A stretch of DNA of 64,000 bases from Bog-473 sp963704355 (GCA_963704355.1 OY969891.1:3410001-3474000); one strand, 5' to 3'. Shown: positions 23,523 through 32,677, counted from the first letter of the stretch. A program made the numbers and translations. Notes: a model not told the origin generated them from the sequence alone.

Positions 23523-24653
23523 GTGTCTGCGGGAGAACACGTTCAGGCTCGAAAGCACCCGCGCCGCCGGGTCATCGTCGGGATCTGCGCTGCCGCGCTG
23601 GTGATCGCGGCCGGCGGTTTCGCGGCCGTCGCCCACTTCCGGGACGATCAGGCGGCAGCGACTCCGAGTGCCCCGCCGGCTGCGCTGACCGTGGCCTCGG
23701 TCACACCAACCGGGACGAACGTGGTCGCCGGGTCGACCATTTCGGTGCACTTCTCCACCGACCTGGCCCCCAACAGCCCCATGCCGACGCTCAGCCCACC
23801 GGTCGCCGGGTCATGGGCCGTGCTGTCGCCGTCGCTGCTCCAGTACGAGGCGACGGGACCGCTCGTGCCGGGAGCCACCGAGACAGTCACCGTCCCGGGT
23901 GGGCCGACGGGTGTCATCGGCTCCGAGGGGCAGCACATGGCACAGTCCATGACTTCACAGTTCACGGTGGCCCCGGGTTCGATCCTGCGGCTCCAGCAGT
24001 TGCTCGCTGAACTCGGTTACCTCCCTCTCACCTTCACTCCCGCGGCCCCCGTCACCTCGCCTTCGCAGGAAGGCAACGACCAGGTGGGCACCTTCTCGTG
24101 GCGGTGGGCCGACCAACCCGCAGCCCTCACCACGCTCTGGACGCCAGGCGTGAGCAATGTGATCACCGAGGGCGCCGTGATGAACTTCGAGAATCAGAAC
24201 GGACTGAAGACAGACGGCGTCGCGGGCCCAGAGGTCTGGAGCGACCTGCTCAGCGACATCCAAGGCGGCAAAGGCGACGCCGTCCCCTGGGACTACGTCG
24301 TGGTCAGCCAGTCGCTGCCCGAGTCCGCCACCGTCTACCGCGACGGGGCGCCGGTCTACAGCACGCCGGTGAATACGGGCGTGGCCGGGGCGCCGACGGA
24401 GAACGGGACCTGGCCCGTCTTCGCGCGCTACACCGTGACGACGATGACGGGCACCAACCCGGACGGGTCGCACTACTCGGACCCCGGGATCCCCTGGGTC
24501 AGCTACTTCCACGGGGGCGACGCCCTCCACGGTTTCGTCCGGGGCTCCTACGGGTTCCCCCAGAGCGACGGCTGCGTCGAGATGCCGATCTCCAACGCCG
24601 CGGTCGTGTTCCCCTTCACACCGCTCGGCACGCTGGTCACCGTCCAGGCGTAA
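23523..24653 (+). CDS. L,D-transpeptidase (YkuD) with Ig-like and peptidoglycan-binding regions
   Basis: 376 residues. One N-terminal membrane or signal segment (VIVGICAAALVIAAGGFAAV) is followed by an Ig-like region (VASVTPTGTNVVAGSTISVH) and a peptidoglycan-binding-like helix set (LQQLLAELGYLPL, NFENQNGLKTDGVAGPEVW). The YkuD catalytic domain follows with HGFVRGSYGFPQSDGCVEM carrying the His and nucleophile Cys. It forms 3-3 cross-links or anchors proteins to peptidoglycan outside the membrane. It begins 57 bases after glnD. The sortase gene that follows is also a surface enzyme. Confidence 0.9.
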   Translation: MSAGEHVQARKHPRRRVIVGICAAALVIAAGGFAAVAHFRDDQAAATPSAPPAALTVASVTPTGTNVVAGSTISVHFSTDLAPNSPMPTLSPPVAGSWAVLSPSLLQYEATGPLVPGATETVTVPGGPTGVIGSEGQHMAQSMTSQFTVAPGSILRLQQLLAELGYLPLTFTPAAPVTSPSQEGNDQVGTFSWRWADQPAALTTLWTPGVSNVITEGAVMNFENQNGLKTDGVAGPEVWSDLLSDIQGGKGDAVPWDYVVVSQSLPESATVYRDGAPVYSTPVNTGVAGAPTENGTWPVFARYTVTTMTGTNPDGSHYSDPGIPWVSYFHGGDALHGFVRGSYGFPQSDGCVEMPISNAAVVFPFTPLGTLVTVQA

Positions 24654-24825
24654 ATCCCTCGTCGACCCGACGCATCGTGCCTGGGTAGTTGCCCATGGCG
24701 GAGGCGGAGCGTCACGTCGCAGGGACACAACTTTGCCGCCCCAGGCGTAGGTCGGGCCACGTCCCGGCGTTAGCCCTGGTGACCGACGGTATCCGAAGCG
24801 GGAGCCGTCCTAGTCTCTCACTCCA

Positions 24826-25731
24826 ATGCTGCGCCAGGTTCTCGCCATCACAGGAAAAGTCCTGATCGGTGCGGGTGTTCTCGTCCTCTTGTTCACCGCG
24901 TACCAGATCTGGGGCACCGCCCTCCAAGAATCGCGGTCTCAAGACGCGCTCCGCAGCACGCTCCAAGCCGAGACCAACAACGAGGAGATCCGTCACGCAC
25001 TGGCCGAGGCGTCGGCGATCGACGAGCTCCCGACCGGGCCCCCCAGGGTGGCCCCGAGAACGGGCGACCCGTCCGAAGGCGAGCCCGTCGGCGACATCCG
25101 GATCCCCGTCATCGGCATCAACCAGGTCGTGGTCGAGGGCACCAACACGGGCGACCTGCGCCAGGGACCGGGGCACTACATCGGGACGCCGATGCCCGGA
25201 CAGGCGGGCAATGCGTCCATCGCCGGTCACCGCACCACCTACGGCCACCCCTTCTACAACCTCGACGGGGTGAAGAAGGGCGACCCGATCGTCCTCACGA
25301 CGCTGCAGGGGATCTTCGTGTACGACACGATCAGCAGTCAGGTGGTCTCACCCAACGACACCTCGGTGATCAGCAATGTGCTGGCCAACTGGCTCACGCT
25401 CACCACGTGCAATCCGCGCTTCAGCGCGTCGACACGTCTGATCGTCCACGCCCGCCTGGCCCACTCGCAGCTCTTCCCCAACTCGGGGCTCCCGGCGTCG
25501 CGCGACGTCGCCACCCAAGACGACAGCCTGGCCGGCAATTCGAGCGTCGAGGTGACCCAGACCGTGTTCTGGGCTTTCCTGCTCCTCGTCGTCGGTGCCG
25601 CGATTCTCTACTTGGCCTGGCGGTACCGACGGCACCGCTGGGTGATCTACGGCGTCGGCACGGTCGGCATGCTCGTGCTGCTCTGGTTCTTCTTCGGCGC
25701 CATCAGTCCGCTTCTCCCGGCCAGCTTCTAG
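24826..25731 (+). CDS. Class E sortase
   Basis: 301 residues. An N-terminal membrane helix (VLIGAGVLVLLFTAYQIWG) is followed by the sortase barrel: IPVIGINQVVVEGT, then ASIAGHRTTYGHPFYNLD with catalytic His, LTLTTCNPRFSASTRLIV with catalytic Cys and the Arg eight residues later. Two C-terminal membrane helices (VFWAFLLLVVGAAILYLAW, VIYGVGTVGMLVLLWFFF) are unusual for short sortases but seen in actinobacterial class E enzymes. It would attach LAxTG-type proteins to the cell wall; no substrate gene with a sorting signal is visible next to it. Confidence 0.9.
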   Translation: MLRQVLAITGKVLIGAGVLVLLFTAYQIWGTALQESRSQDALRSTLQAETNNEEIRHALAEASAIDELPTGPPRVAPRTGDPSEGEPVGDIRIPVIGINQVVVEGTNTGDLRQGPGHYIGTPMPGQAGNASIAGHRTTYGHPFYNLDGVKKGDPIVLTTLQGIFVYDTISSQVVSPNDTSVISNVLANWLTLTTCNPRFSASTRLIVHARLAHSQLFPNSGLPASRDVATQDDSLAGNSSVEVTQTVFWAFLLLVVGAAILYLAWRYRRHRWVIYGVGTVGMLVLLWFFFGAISPLLPASF

Positions 25732-25759
25732 CAGCGCCGAGGCTGGACTTCCCGCGGCG

Positions 25760-26935
25760 ATGCTGGTCGAGCTGCCGCTGACCGAGCACTTCGTCGCGTT
25801 TGCCGCCGTCGCCGAGCGCGACGGCGGCACCACGTACCCCGCCGTCTGCCGCGGTGTGGCCGAGAACCAGGAGGTCCTCTCGCTCCTCGACAGCGCACCG
25901 CCGTCGCAGCGGCGCCCGCTGCTGCTGCTCGCCGCCGTGCACTTCCTCTTGCTCTCGGGCGCCGACCACCCACTGGCCGCGTACTACGACACGGTGGCCC
26001 AGACGAGCGGTCTCCCCTTCGACCCACCTGCCTCCGACATCACGCCGGTGTTCAGCGGCTTCTGCCGCGTGCACCGGCGCGAGCTCGAGTCGCTGATCAG
26101 CACCCGCCGGACCCAGACCAACGAGGTCGGCCGCTGCACGGCGCTACTGCCCGGGTTGTGCCACGTCGCGTCGCTCTACGGGTGGGACGAGCCGCTGTCG
26201 CTACTCGACCTCGGAACGTCGGCGGGGCTCAACCTCCGCTTCGACGACTACGCCTACACCTACCGCGCCGAAGCCGGCGACGCCACCCTGCAGGCGGGCG
26301 TCCTCGACTCGGCCGTCGCTCTCGAGTGCTCCGCCCGCCCCGGCCTCGAGCATCTCCCCGAGCTGCGTGTGCCGCTCATGGGCACGCGGGTCGGGCTCGA
26401 TCTCTCCCCCGTCGATCCCTTCTCCGACGACCAGGCGCGGTGGCTGCTCGCCTGCCAGTGGCCCGACAACCCGGCGCGTTTCGGCCGCCTGCGCGCCGCG
26501 GTGGCCAACACGCGGACCGTCGCCGACCCCCCGCGGCTCGAACGAGGCGACATGGTGGCCGACCTGCCCCGCGTCGCCGCCACCATCCCTCGTGACGGAC
26601 CGCTCGTCGTCTTCCACTCGTGGGTGGCCGCCTATCTCGAAGAGGACGAACAGCGCACCCTCGCGGCAGAAGTCCGCGCGCTGGGCCAGGACCGCCCGGT
26701 CCACTACCTCTACACCGAGGCCCCCAATGAGACGCCCGGCCTGCCCACGCCGCCGCGTCCCGAGCGACGCGAGGGTCCGGACCTCGCCACCGCATTGGTG
26801 CACATCGGCCCGGGGGCCGGTCCGGTTCGCCTGGCCGACACCCACCCTCACGGGTACTGGATCCGTTGGTGGCCTACTCGTCCGGACCCCACGGGGCATC
26901 GCGCCGCGCCGGCACCTGCACGCCCTCGTCGGTGA
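25760..26935 (+). CDS. DUF2332 family protein
   Basis: 391 residues, soluble. TNEVGRCTALLPGL and LSLLDLGTSAGLNLRFDDY are the recognisable DUF2332 core; the latter resembles a SAM-binding glycine loop, and DGPLVVFHSWVAAYL is another conserved block. Its biochemical function is not established. It starts at ATG 25760, 28 bases after the sortase stop. Its last 62 bases overlap the convergent dinB gene; the C-terminal Pro/Arg-rich tail is the overlapping part. Confidence 0.85.
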   Translation: MLVELPLTEHFVAFAAVAERDGGTTYPAVCRGVAENQEVLSLLDSAPPSQRRPLLLLAAVHFLLLSGADHPLAAYYDTVAQTSGLPFDPPASDITPVFSGFCRVHRRELESLISTRRTQTNEVGRCTALLPGLCHVASLYGWDEPLSLLDLGTSAGLNLRFDDYAYTYRAEAGDATLQAGVLDSAVALECSARPGLEHLPELRVPLMGTRVGLDLSPVDPFSDDQARWLLACQWPDNPARFGRLRAAVANTRTVADPPRLERGDMVADLPRVAATIPRDGPLVVFHSWVAAYLEEDEQRTLAAEVRALGQDRPVHYLYTEAPNETPGLPTPPRPERREGPDLATALVHIGPGAGPVRLADTHPHGYWIRWWPTRPDPTGHRAAPAPARPRR

Positions 26936-28163
26936 CCCTGCCGGCCGAGCCCACCGAGGCCCGGCCGAAGCGGTTCCTGATCGCGTCGACCGCGACGGTG
27001 ACGTCGTGCCACGACTGTTCGCGCGCCGTGGCGCTCTCGTTGGACTCGTCGAGGCCGTCGCCGAGGTCGAAGGACAGCTGGTCGGCGCCCTGCGCGCTGA
27101 GGCCTGACGCGCTCACTCCCAGCAGGCGGATCCCCTCGCCCGGATCGATCCCGGCCAGCAGCGCGGCCGCCACCTGGCCGATCGCCCCACCTGTTGCGAT
27201 GGGACGCGGCAGCGTGTGGGACCGCGTCTGGAGCGAGAAGTCCTTGTACTTGACCTTCACGGTCACTGTCCGAGTGGAGGACGAGGCACCCCGCAGCAGT
27301 GTTGCCACGGACTCGGCCATCCGGAGCACGTGGCGCTCGAGCTCGAGCGGGTCCACGAGGTCCTGGCTGAAGGTCTCCTCGTGGCCGATGGACTTGTTCG
27401 GACGGTTGGGATTGACCGGGTCGGGGTCCTCGCCCCGGGCCAGCGCCGCCAGGTGGGCGCCGCTCGCCTTCCCGAGGCGCCGGCTCAGCGTGTCGGGCGG
27501 GAGGGCGGCGAGATCACCCACTGTGCGCACGCCCAGCTCGTGGAGGCGTCGCGCCGTGGCGGGACCCACGCCCCAGAGCGCCTCGACGTCGTGCGCGTGG
27601 AGAAATTCGAGCTCGCGCTCCGGCTCGACGAGATAGACGCCCGGCCCGGGCTGGAGGCCGGTCCGGCTCGCCCGCGGCTTGGCCGCACGCGACGCGAGCT
27701 TGGCGATCATCTTGGAACGTCCGACCCCGACGGCGCAGTCGAGATGCAGCTCGTCGTGCACGCGCCGCAGCAGGCCGTGGGCGATGACCTCGGGCGAACC
27801 GAGGAGGCGGCGGGCCCCGGCCACGTCCATGAACGCCTCGTCGAGACCGATCGGCTCGACCATCGGGGTCACGTCGGCCAGGATCTTGTGGAGCTCGCCG
27901 CTGACCTCCGCATAGCGGCTGTGGCGGCCCGAGAGGAAGATCGCCTCGGGACACAGTTGGCGGGCTCGCACCGAGGGCATGGCCGAATGCACGCCATAGG
28001 CGCGCGCCTCGTACGTGCACGAGGCGACGACACCTCGGGCGCCCGCGCCGCCCACGATGACCGGCTTGCCGGCCAGCGTGGGGTCGTCGAGCACCTCGAC
28101 CGACGCGAAGAACGCGTCCATGTCGACGTGGAGGATGGTCGGGACGTCGGTTCGATCACGCAC
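26874..28163 (-). CDS. dinB: DNA polymerase IV (Y-family)
   Basis: 429 residues. ILHVDMDAFFASVEVLDDP carries the first metal-binding Asp, and IGLDEAFMDVAGARR the second acidic pair. VGVGRSKMIAKLAS and WGVGPATARRLHELGV form the palm/thumb helix-hairpin-helix, and the little-finger domain contains SSTRTVTVKVKYKDFS. It carries out low-fidelity translesion synthesis. No SOS box was found before the gene. Its start overlaps the stop of the upstream PIG-L gene by eight bases, so it is probably read with nrdR. Confidence 0.94.
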   Translation of the reverse strand: MRDRTDVPTILHVDMDAFFASVEVLDDPTLAGKPVIVGGAGARGVVASCTYEARAYGVHSAMPSVRARQLCPEAIFLSGRHSRYAEVSGELHKILADVTPMVEPIGLDEAFMDVAGARRLLGSPEVIAHGLLRRVHDELHLDCAVGVGRSKMIAKLASRAAKPRASRTGLQPGPGVYLVEPERELEFLHAHDVEALWGVGPATARRLHELGVRTVGDLAALPPDTLSRRLGKASGAHLAALARGEDPDPVNPNRPNKSIGHEETFSQDLVDPLELERHVLRMAESVATLLRGASSSTRTVTVKVKYKDFSLQTRSHTLPRPIATGGAIGQVAAALLAGIDPGEGIRLLGVSASGLSAQGADQLSFDLGDGLDESNESATAREQSWHDVTVAVDAIRNRFGRASVGSAGRVTDEGVQVPARRDAPWGPDE

Positions 28164-28857
28164 CGAGGTTCAACCGGCGGAATCCCTCGGCGTAGGCCAC
28201 GCCGGCTCGCCGGCCCTCCTCGGCCGCCCGTTGCCGCACCGCCTCGCCGGCCCAGCCGCCTTGCCCGGCGAACTGGCTGCGGTGGCACTCGACGGCAGCA
28301 GCCTTGGTCTCAATCGTGTCGGTCACGTCGACCCAGTCGTCGGGCTCGAGCGTGGCCGACAGCAGCACGGTCGACACTCGGTGGGGCGGGCCGGCGTCGG
28401 GGAAGTAGTGCGGGAGCGCCGCGGCCGGGGACACCGCATCGAGCAGGGCGGCACCGGCGATCCGGTGATCGCGGTGGTTGAAGTAGTCCTGTCCGAAGAA
28501 CACGGCGGTGGGATCGTGCCCGCACACGAGCTCGGGCCGCAGGGTGCGCACGCGCTCGACCAGCGTGGCGCGAAAGTCATCGGAGTCCACGAGCTCGCCG
28601 TCGGGGAAGCCGAGGTTGCGCACGCTGCTGAGGCCGATGAGCGCGGACGAGGCCTCGAGCTCTCCGGCTCGCTCGGCCGCCAGCTTCTTGGGCTCGACCG
28701 AGGCGTCGGTCGTTCCCTTGCCGCCGTCGGTGCACACGATGAGGTGGACGGCACTCCCCGCCTTGGCCCAGCGCGCCAGGGCGCCGCCGCAGGCGACGTC
28801 GGCGTCGTCGGGATGCGCGTAGACGGCCAGCACCACGCCGGGCGTCTCCTCGATCAT
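28156..28857 (-). CDS. PIG-L/LmbE-family deacetylase
   Basis: 233 residues. VLAVYAHPDDADVACGGALA contains the HPDD zinc/base motif, FNHRDHRIAG the second zinc ligand region, and VCTDGGKGT follows strand 2. The family removes acetyl groups from GlcNAc-linked compounds; actinobacterial relatives include MshB and Mca of mycothiol metabolism, but the assignment here cannot be made from sequence alone. The start ATG 28857 overlaps the nrdR stop in ATGA, which decides it over the longer open frame. Confidence 0.88.
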   Translation of the reverse strand: MIEETPGVVLAVYAHPDDADVACGGALARWAKAGSAVHLIVCTDGGKGTTDASVEPKKLAAERAGELEASSALIGLSSVRNLGFPDGELVDSDDFRATLVERVRTLRPELVCGHDPTAVFFGQDYFNHRDHRIAGAALLDAVSPAAALPHYFPDAGPPHRVSTVLLSATLEPDDWVDVTDTIETKAAAVECHRSQFAGQGGWAGEAVRQRAAEEGRRAGVAYAEGFRRLNLGA

Positions 28858-29321
28858 TTGCGCTTGGGCTCCGTTGTCTTCGTCAACAGCCCGGCCTCGC
28901 GCTGGAAGTCGCCCGCCTCCTCGAAGCCCTTGTAGACGCTGGCGAAGCGGAGGTAGGCCACGTCGTCGAGCTGCTGGAGTCGCTCGAGGACGGCAACGCC
29001 CACCTGTTGGCTGGTCGGCTCGGTGGTGGCGGCCCGCAGCGCGTCCTCCACGCTCTGGGCCAGCTCTTCCATCTGCATGTCGGTCACCGGGCGGTTCTTG
29101 CACGCGGCCCGCACGCCCTCAACCACCTTGGCCCGGTCGAAGGGCTCACGCAGACCGTTGCGCTTCACGACCCACAGCGGAACCTCTTCGACCCGCTCGA
29201 AGGTGGTGAACCGGCGGCCGCACCCGAGGCATTCACGCCGGCGCCTGATCGCCCCGCCCTCTTCGGCCTGACGGGAATCCACGACGCGGTCATCATCGAC
29301 ACCGCACCATGGACACCGCAC
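28854..29321 (-). CDS. nrdR: Transcriptional repressor NrdR
   Basis: 155 residues. An N-terminal zinc ribbon (CPWCG ... ECLGCGRRFTTFER) is followed by the ATP-cone (VVKRNGLREPFDRAKVVEGV, ASVYKGFEEAGDF). It represses ribonucleotide reductase genes in response to dATP/ATP. It starts at GTG 29321 right at the zinc ribbon; TATCGT lies five bases upstream on the minus strand, compatible with a leaderless message. The longer frame upstream overlaps the LysM gene and is not real. In many actinobacteria nrdR lies beside lexA, as here. Confidence 0.93.
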   Translation of the reverse strand: MRCPWCGVDDDRVVDSRQAEEGGAIRRRRECLGCGRRFTTFERVEEVPLWVVKRNGLREPFDRAKVVEGVRAACKNRPVTDMQMEELAQSVEDALRAATTEPTSQQVGVAVLERLQQLDDVAYLRFASVYKGFEEAGDFQREAGLLTKTTEPKRK

Positions 29322-29335
29322 ACCGCCGACGATAG

Positions 29336-29704
29336 TCAGGGAATGGAGAGATGCTCCCCGGGCACGACGACCGTGGAGCCGGCCTCGTGGGACAGCTGCT
29401 GCATCAGGGAGGCCGGTTGGGCGGGGTCGGCTTGCGCGGCGATGGAGCCCAGGGTGTCGCCGGCCTTGACGATGTACTCCTGGCCTGGGGCGGCCGGATC
29501 CTGGGCGAGTGTGCTCCCGCCGAACGCTCGGACGGGGAGCGCCAAGAGAGTGAGGAGGACGAGGACGAATGCCGCGAGCGCGGAGGCGACGACCACCCGG
29601 CGGCGGCGCACCCGGGGGGTAGGTGCGGTCCGCGCCGGCTGGTCTGACAGGGCGTACAGCCGGGGACGGCACGCCTCGAACTCGAGCTCAAATGCGACCG
29701 ACAT
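29336..29704 (-). CDS. LysM membrane protein, likely SOS-induced cell division inhibitor
   Basis: 122 residues: a cytoplasmic basic region (TPRVRRRR), one membrane helix (VVVASALAAFVLVLLTLLAL) and an extracellular LysM domain (YIVKAGDTLGSIAAQADPAQ). Location and architecture match YneA of Bacillus and Rv2719c/ChiZ of mycobacteria, which are divergent from lexA and stop septation during DNA damage. Three SOS boxes precede it, more than before lexA itself, implying tight repression. Function as a division inhibitor is inferred from context. Confidence 0.85.
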   Translation of the reverse strand: MSVAFELEFEACRPRLYALSDQPARTAPTPRVRRRRVVVASALAAFVLVLLTLLALPVRAFGGSTLAQDPAAPGQEYIVKAGDTLGSIAAQADPAQPASLMQQLSHEAGSTVVVPGEHLSIP

Positions 29705-29720
29705 GGCGTCTCTCCCTCTT

Positions 29721-29798
29721 CGAACACCTGTTCGCTTCTGTGGTATTGGACCACGAACACCTGTTCGCTGTCAACCGGTCCCGGCGAACGACTGTTCG
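29721..29798. promoter_or_regulatory. Three LexA (SOS) boxes before the LysM gene
   Basis: CGAACACCTGTTCG at 29721-29734 and again at 29754-29767, and CGAACGACTGTTCG at 29785-29798. All fit the Gram-positive CGAAC-N4-GTTCG pattern. Centre spacings are 33 and 31 bp, close to three helical turns, so dimers would bind one face of the DNA. Confidence 0.88.
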
Positions 29799-29972
29799 TA
29801 CCGAGGGTCAACCTATGGGATCGCTGTGACACTGGATTGGCTCGGACGTTCACCCAGCTCAGAGGCATGTCCGTCCCGACGAACGCTACGGTCGCGCCGC
29901 AGGTCGCAGCCGGCCGGCCGAGGCGGGCCTTGATTCCTCAGGCCACGGGATCAGACCGGCTTTTGGCAGACA

Positions 29973-30035
29973 CGAACAGGTGTTTGCTTTCGGGGCCGGG
30001 CCTCGATATGTTGGTCGGTCACGAACTGATGTTCG
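29973..30035. promoter_or_regulatory. Two LexA (SOS) boxes before lexA
   Basis: CGAACAGGTGTTTG at 29973-29986 (one mismatch in the right arm) and CGAACTGATGTTCG at 30022-30035 (perfect). They lie 57-120 bases before the lexA start and imply autoregulation. The region 29705-30091 between the divergent genes holds these and the LysM boxes and no gene. Confidence 0.85.
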
Positions 30036-30091
30036 CCCCGCGAGGGGCCCGGCGGAACGGCCGGGATGGGCACCACAAGGAGGCAACGCCG

Positions 30092-30733
30092 ATGGCCGAG
30101 GTCCTGAGCGGGAAACGCCTGCAGATCCTCAACTACATCGCGGACCGCCAGCGGGACCTGGGCTATCCCCCGTCGGTCCGCGAGATCGGCGAGGCGGTGG
30201 GCCTGACCTCGTCGGCCACTGTGCACACGCACCTGGCCGTGCTCCAACGGGAGGGCTACCTGTCCCGTGACCCGAGCAAGCCCCGGGCGATCCAGGTGCA
30301 CTTCGACCCCGACACCGAGTCCAAGCTCCCCGCCGCGCCGGTGCACAACGTGCCCCTCGTGGGCGACGTGGCCGCTGGGACGGGCGTGCTGGCCGAGGAG
30401 AACATCGAGGAGCTGCTGCCGATGCCGGAGCAGTTCACGGGCAGCGGTCCGGCGTTCATGCTGCGGGTGCGGGGGGACTCGATGATCGAGGCCGGCATCT
30501 ACGACGGGGACTACGTCGTGGTGCGCCAGCAGCCCGATGCCGACAACGGCGACGTCGTCGTGGCCGGCATCGGCGAGGGCGAGGCGACGGTCAAGACCTT
30601 CAGCCGGCGTGGTGGCAAGGTCGTCCTGACGCCGGCTAACACGGCGTACGAGCCGATGGTCTTTGATGGGTCCGCGATGAAGGAGGTCACGATCTTCGGC
30701 AAGGTCGTGACCGTGGTACGGCACCTGAACTAG
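30092..30733 (+). CDS. lexA: SOS repressor LexA
   Basis: 213 residues from ATG 30092, which has AAGGAGG eight bases upstream; the longer open frame is not coding. The N-terminal winged helix (PPSVREIGEAVGLTSSATVH) binds the SOS box. The hinge carries the Ala95-Gly96 autocleavage site in VAAGTG. The catalytic dyad is Ser130 (RGDSMIEAGI) and Lys168 (EATVKTF). On RecA activation it cleaves itself and releases the LysM gene, lexA and probably the ftsK/radical SAM promoters in this window. Confidence 0.96.
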   Translation: MAEVLSGKRLQILNYIADRQRDLGYPPSVREIGEAVGLTSSATVHTHLAVLQREGYLSRDPSKPRAIQVHFDPDTESKLPAAPVHNVPLVGDVAAGTGVLAEENIEELLPMPEQFTGSGPAFMLRVRGDSMIEAGIYDGDYVVVRQQPDADNGDVVVAGIGEGEATVKTFSRRGGKVVLTPANTAYEPMVFDGSAMKEVTIFGKVVTVVRHLN

Positions 30734-30810
30734 GGCCAGCGGCGAGCCGAGGGCTGTCGGCCCTATCCGTGTCGGCCGGGGCTGCGCGTCGAACTGCGGG
30801 CAGAGCCGTG

Positions 30811-30845
30811 GATGTCTCTCAAAACTGCCAACAGATCGGTTTAGC
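30811..30845. repeat. Dispersed repeat, copy A (lexA / glycosylase junction)
   Basis: 35-bp element beginning GATGTCTC and ending TCGGTTTAGC. About 27 of 35 positions agree with the copy at 32643-32677. It lies between two convergent genes, 8 bases from the glycosylase stop codon. Confidence 0.5.
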
Positions 30846-30853
30846 GACTCAGC

Positions 30854-31762
30854 TCACTTGAGCAGGCGGGAGAGGCGGCGGTCGGCGAGCACCTTGCCGC
30901 CTGTCTGACATGTGGGGCAGTACGACATCTCGTAGGACTCGAACGAGACGCGCCGTAGCGTATCGCCGCACGGGGTCGGGCACGGCTGGCCGAAGCCGTT
31001 GTGGACCTTGAAACGGCCCCCGAGCTTTGCCTCGGACAGCCCGCCCTCGCGGGTGCGTTCGAGCTCGAGCGCCTCGTCCAGGACGTCGATCGCGGCCCGG
31101 AGCAGGTCCTCGCGCTGCTCGGGGGTCAGCGAGCGCAACGACGCGAAGGGCGACAGCTTGGCCCGGTGCAAGATGTCGTCGCCCCAACCCCGCCCGATGC
31201 CCGACACCGTGTGCTGGTCGCGCAGGTCGGTCGTGAGGTGCCGGTTCGAGTCGCTCGTGCGGATGAACTCGGCGAACTCCTTGCTGCCCGGTTCGGGACC
31301 GAGGTCGGCCAGGGGCCCTTCGTCGTCCGGCGCGAGCACCCACCACGACGCCTTGCGCTGCGTGCCGTGCTCGCGGACCAGGAGGGCGACGGTCGAGCCC
31401 GATCCCTTTTCCTCTGCGTCGTCGGAGTTGGTGCCGGGCTTGCCATCCGTTGCGGGGTCCGTGGTGAAGGTGAGGCGGGCGACCGAGCCCCGGGGCTTGG
31501 TCTTCTTGGGCGGGTCCTCGATGTCAAGGCGCCCCGCCTGGGAGAGGTGCACCACGATGCGGTTGCCGTCGTCGAACGTGAACAAAAGGTACTTGGCCCG
31601 GCGCCCGACGTTCAGGAGCTGGTGGCCCACCAGCGAGTCGGGCGTCGGGGCGTACGTCTTGAGGGAGGAGAAGCCGAGCAGGTCGGAGCGTTCGAGCGTC
31701 GCCCCGGCGAGCAGGGCACCGAGGCGCTCGGAGAGGGCCTGCATCTCGGGCAATTCGGGCAC
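30854..31762 (-). CDS. Fpg/Nei-family DNA glycosylase
   Basis: 302 residues. The N-terminal PELPE places the catalytic Pro and Glu right after the initiator (GTG 31762). The central helix-two-turn-helix reads SGIGRGWGDDILHRAKLSPF. The C-terminal zinc finger has C-x-x-x-C (CPTPCGDT) and CPTC (YCPTCQTGG). It removes oxidised bases and cuts the strand. An insertion near residues 95-125 (acidic, DDAEEKGSGS) distinguishes it from E. coli Fpg, so it is one of the actinobacterial Fpg/Nei paralogues rather than clearly MutM. Its promoter overlaps that of the divergent methyltransferase. Confidence 0.9.
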   Translation of the reverse strand: MPELPEMQALSERLGALLAGATLERSDLLGFSSLKTYAPTPDSLVGHQLLNVGRRAKYLLFTFDDGNRIVVHLSQAGRLDIEDPPKKTKPRGSVARLTFTTDPATDGKPGTNSDDAEEKGSGSTVALLVREHGTQRKASWWVLAPDDEGPLADLGPEPGSKEFAEFIRTSDSNRHLTTDLRDQHTVSGIGRGWGDDILHRAKLSPFASLRSLTPEQREDLLRAAIDVLDEALELERTREGGLSEAKLGGRFKVHNGFGQPCPTPCGDTLRRVSFESYEMSYCPTCQTGGKVLADRRLSRLLK

Positions 31763-31776
31763 GACACAATGTATGC

Positions 31777-32571
31777 ATGACCTACACGCACGGGCACCAC
31801 GAATCCGTGCTGCGCAGCCACACCTGGCGCACGGCCGAGAACTCCGCCGCCTACCTGCTGCCCCACCTGCGCGCCGGCCAGTCGGTGCTCGACGTGGGCT
31901 GCGGGCCGGGGACGATCACCACCGACATGGCGCTGCTGGTGGCGCCGGGCTCGGTCGTCGGGCTGGACGCGGCGCCCGACGTGTTGGCCCAGGCCGAGCA
32001 GCGCGCGGCGGAGCTGGGGCTGACGAACCTCCGCTTCGAGGTCGGCGACCTGTTCGCCCTGGAGTACCCCGATGCGTCATTCGACGTGATCCACCTACAC
32101 CAGGTCCTGCAGCATCTGGCCGACCCGGTTTCAGCGCTGGTGTCGCTGCGCCGCGTACTCCATCCGGAAGGCGTGCTGGCGGCGCGTGACTCGGACTACT
32201 CGGCCTTCACCTGGGCGCCCTCGGACCCCGGGCTGGACCGCTGGCTCGAGCTCTACTGCGAGGTGACCAGCCGCAACGGCCACGACGCCCGCGTCGGGCC
32301 CCGGCTGCTGGGCCTGGCGCACGAGGCGGGGTTCTCGGACGTCGAGGTGTCGAGCTCGACCTGGACCTACGCCGACCCGGAGTCGAGGGCGTGGTGGGGT
32401 GGCTTGTGGGCCGACCGCGTGCGCTTCTCGCGCTTCGGCGAGCAGGCGGTGGCGTACGGGCTCAGCGACGCCGAGGAGCTCATGGCGATTGCTTCGGCGT
32501 TCGAGCGCTGGGCCTCGTCACCCGATGCGGTGTTCGTGATCCCGCACGTCGAGATCCTGGCCCGGGGATAG
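31777..32571 (+). CDS. SAM-dependent methyltransferase
   Basis: 264 residues, class I, UbiE-like. LRAGQSVLDVGCGPGTITTD is motif I, SVVGLDAAPDVLAQAE the strand 2 region, and FDVIHLHQVLQHLADPVSAL motif IV. The C-terminal part has aromatic substrate-pocket features (SSTWTYADPESRAWWGGLW). The start codon is 15 bases from the divergent glycosylase start. The substrate is unknown. Confidence 0.88.
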   Translation: MTYTHGHHESVLRSHTWRTAENSAAYLLPHLRAGQSVLDVGCGPGTITTDMALLVAPGSVVGLDAAPDVLAQAEQRAAELGLTNLRFEVGDLFALEYPDASFDVIHLHQVLQHLADPVSALVSLRRVLHPEGVLAARDSDYSAFTWAPSDPGLDRWLELYCEVTSRNGHDARVGPRLLGLAHEAGFSDVEVSSSTWTYADPESRAWWGGLWADRVRFSRFGEQAVAYGLSDAEELMAIASAFERWASSPDAVFVIPHVEILARG

Positions 32572-32642
32572 GTGGACGGCTGTTGGCCGAGAAAGCGGCG
32601 CTGATGTTCGACGTGCCTCTGCTCCGCGTATAGAGCGCCGCT

Positions 32643-32677
32643 GATGTCTCGAGAAACTGTGCACAACTCCGTTTAGC
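32643..32677. repeat. Dispersed repeat, copy B (methyltransferase / 32673 gene junction)
   Basis: 35-bp element beginning GATGTCTC and ending CGTTTAGC, related to copies A and C. It supplies the stop codon (TAA on the minus strand) of the convergent gene at 32673. Confidence 0.5.

Noticed and set aside
26874..28200. SOS regulation of dinB
   Set aside because: No CGAAC-N4-GTTCG match lies before dinB, and its start overlaps the preceding gene.
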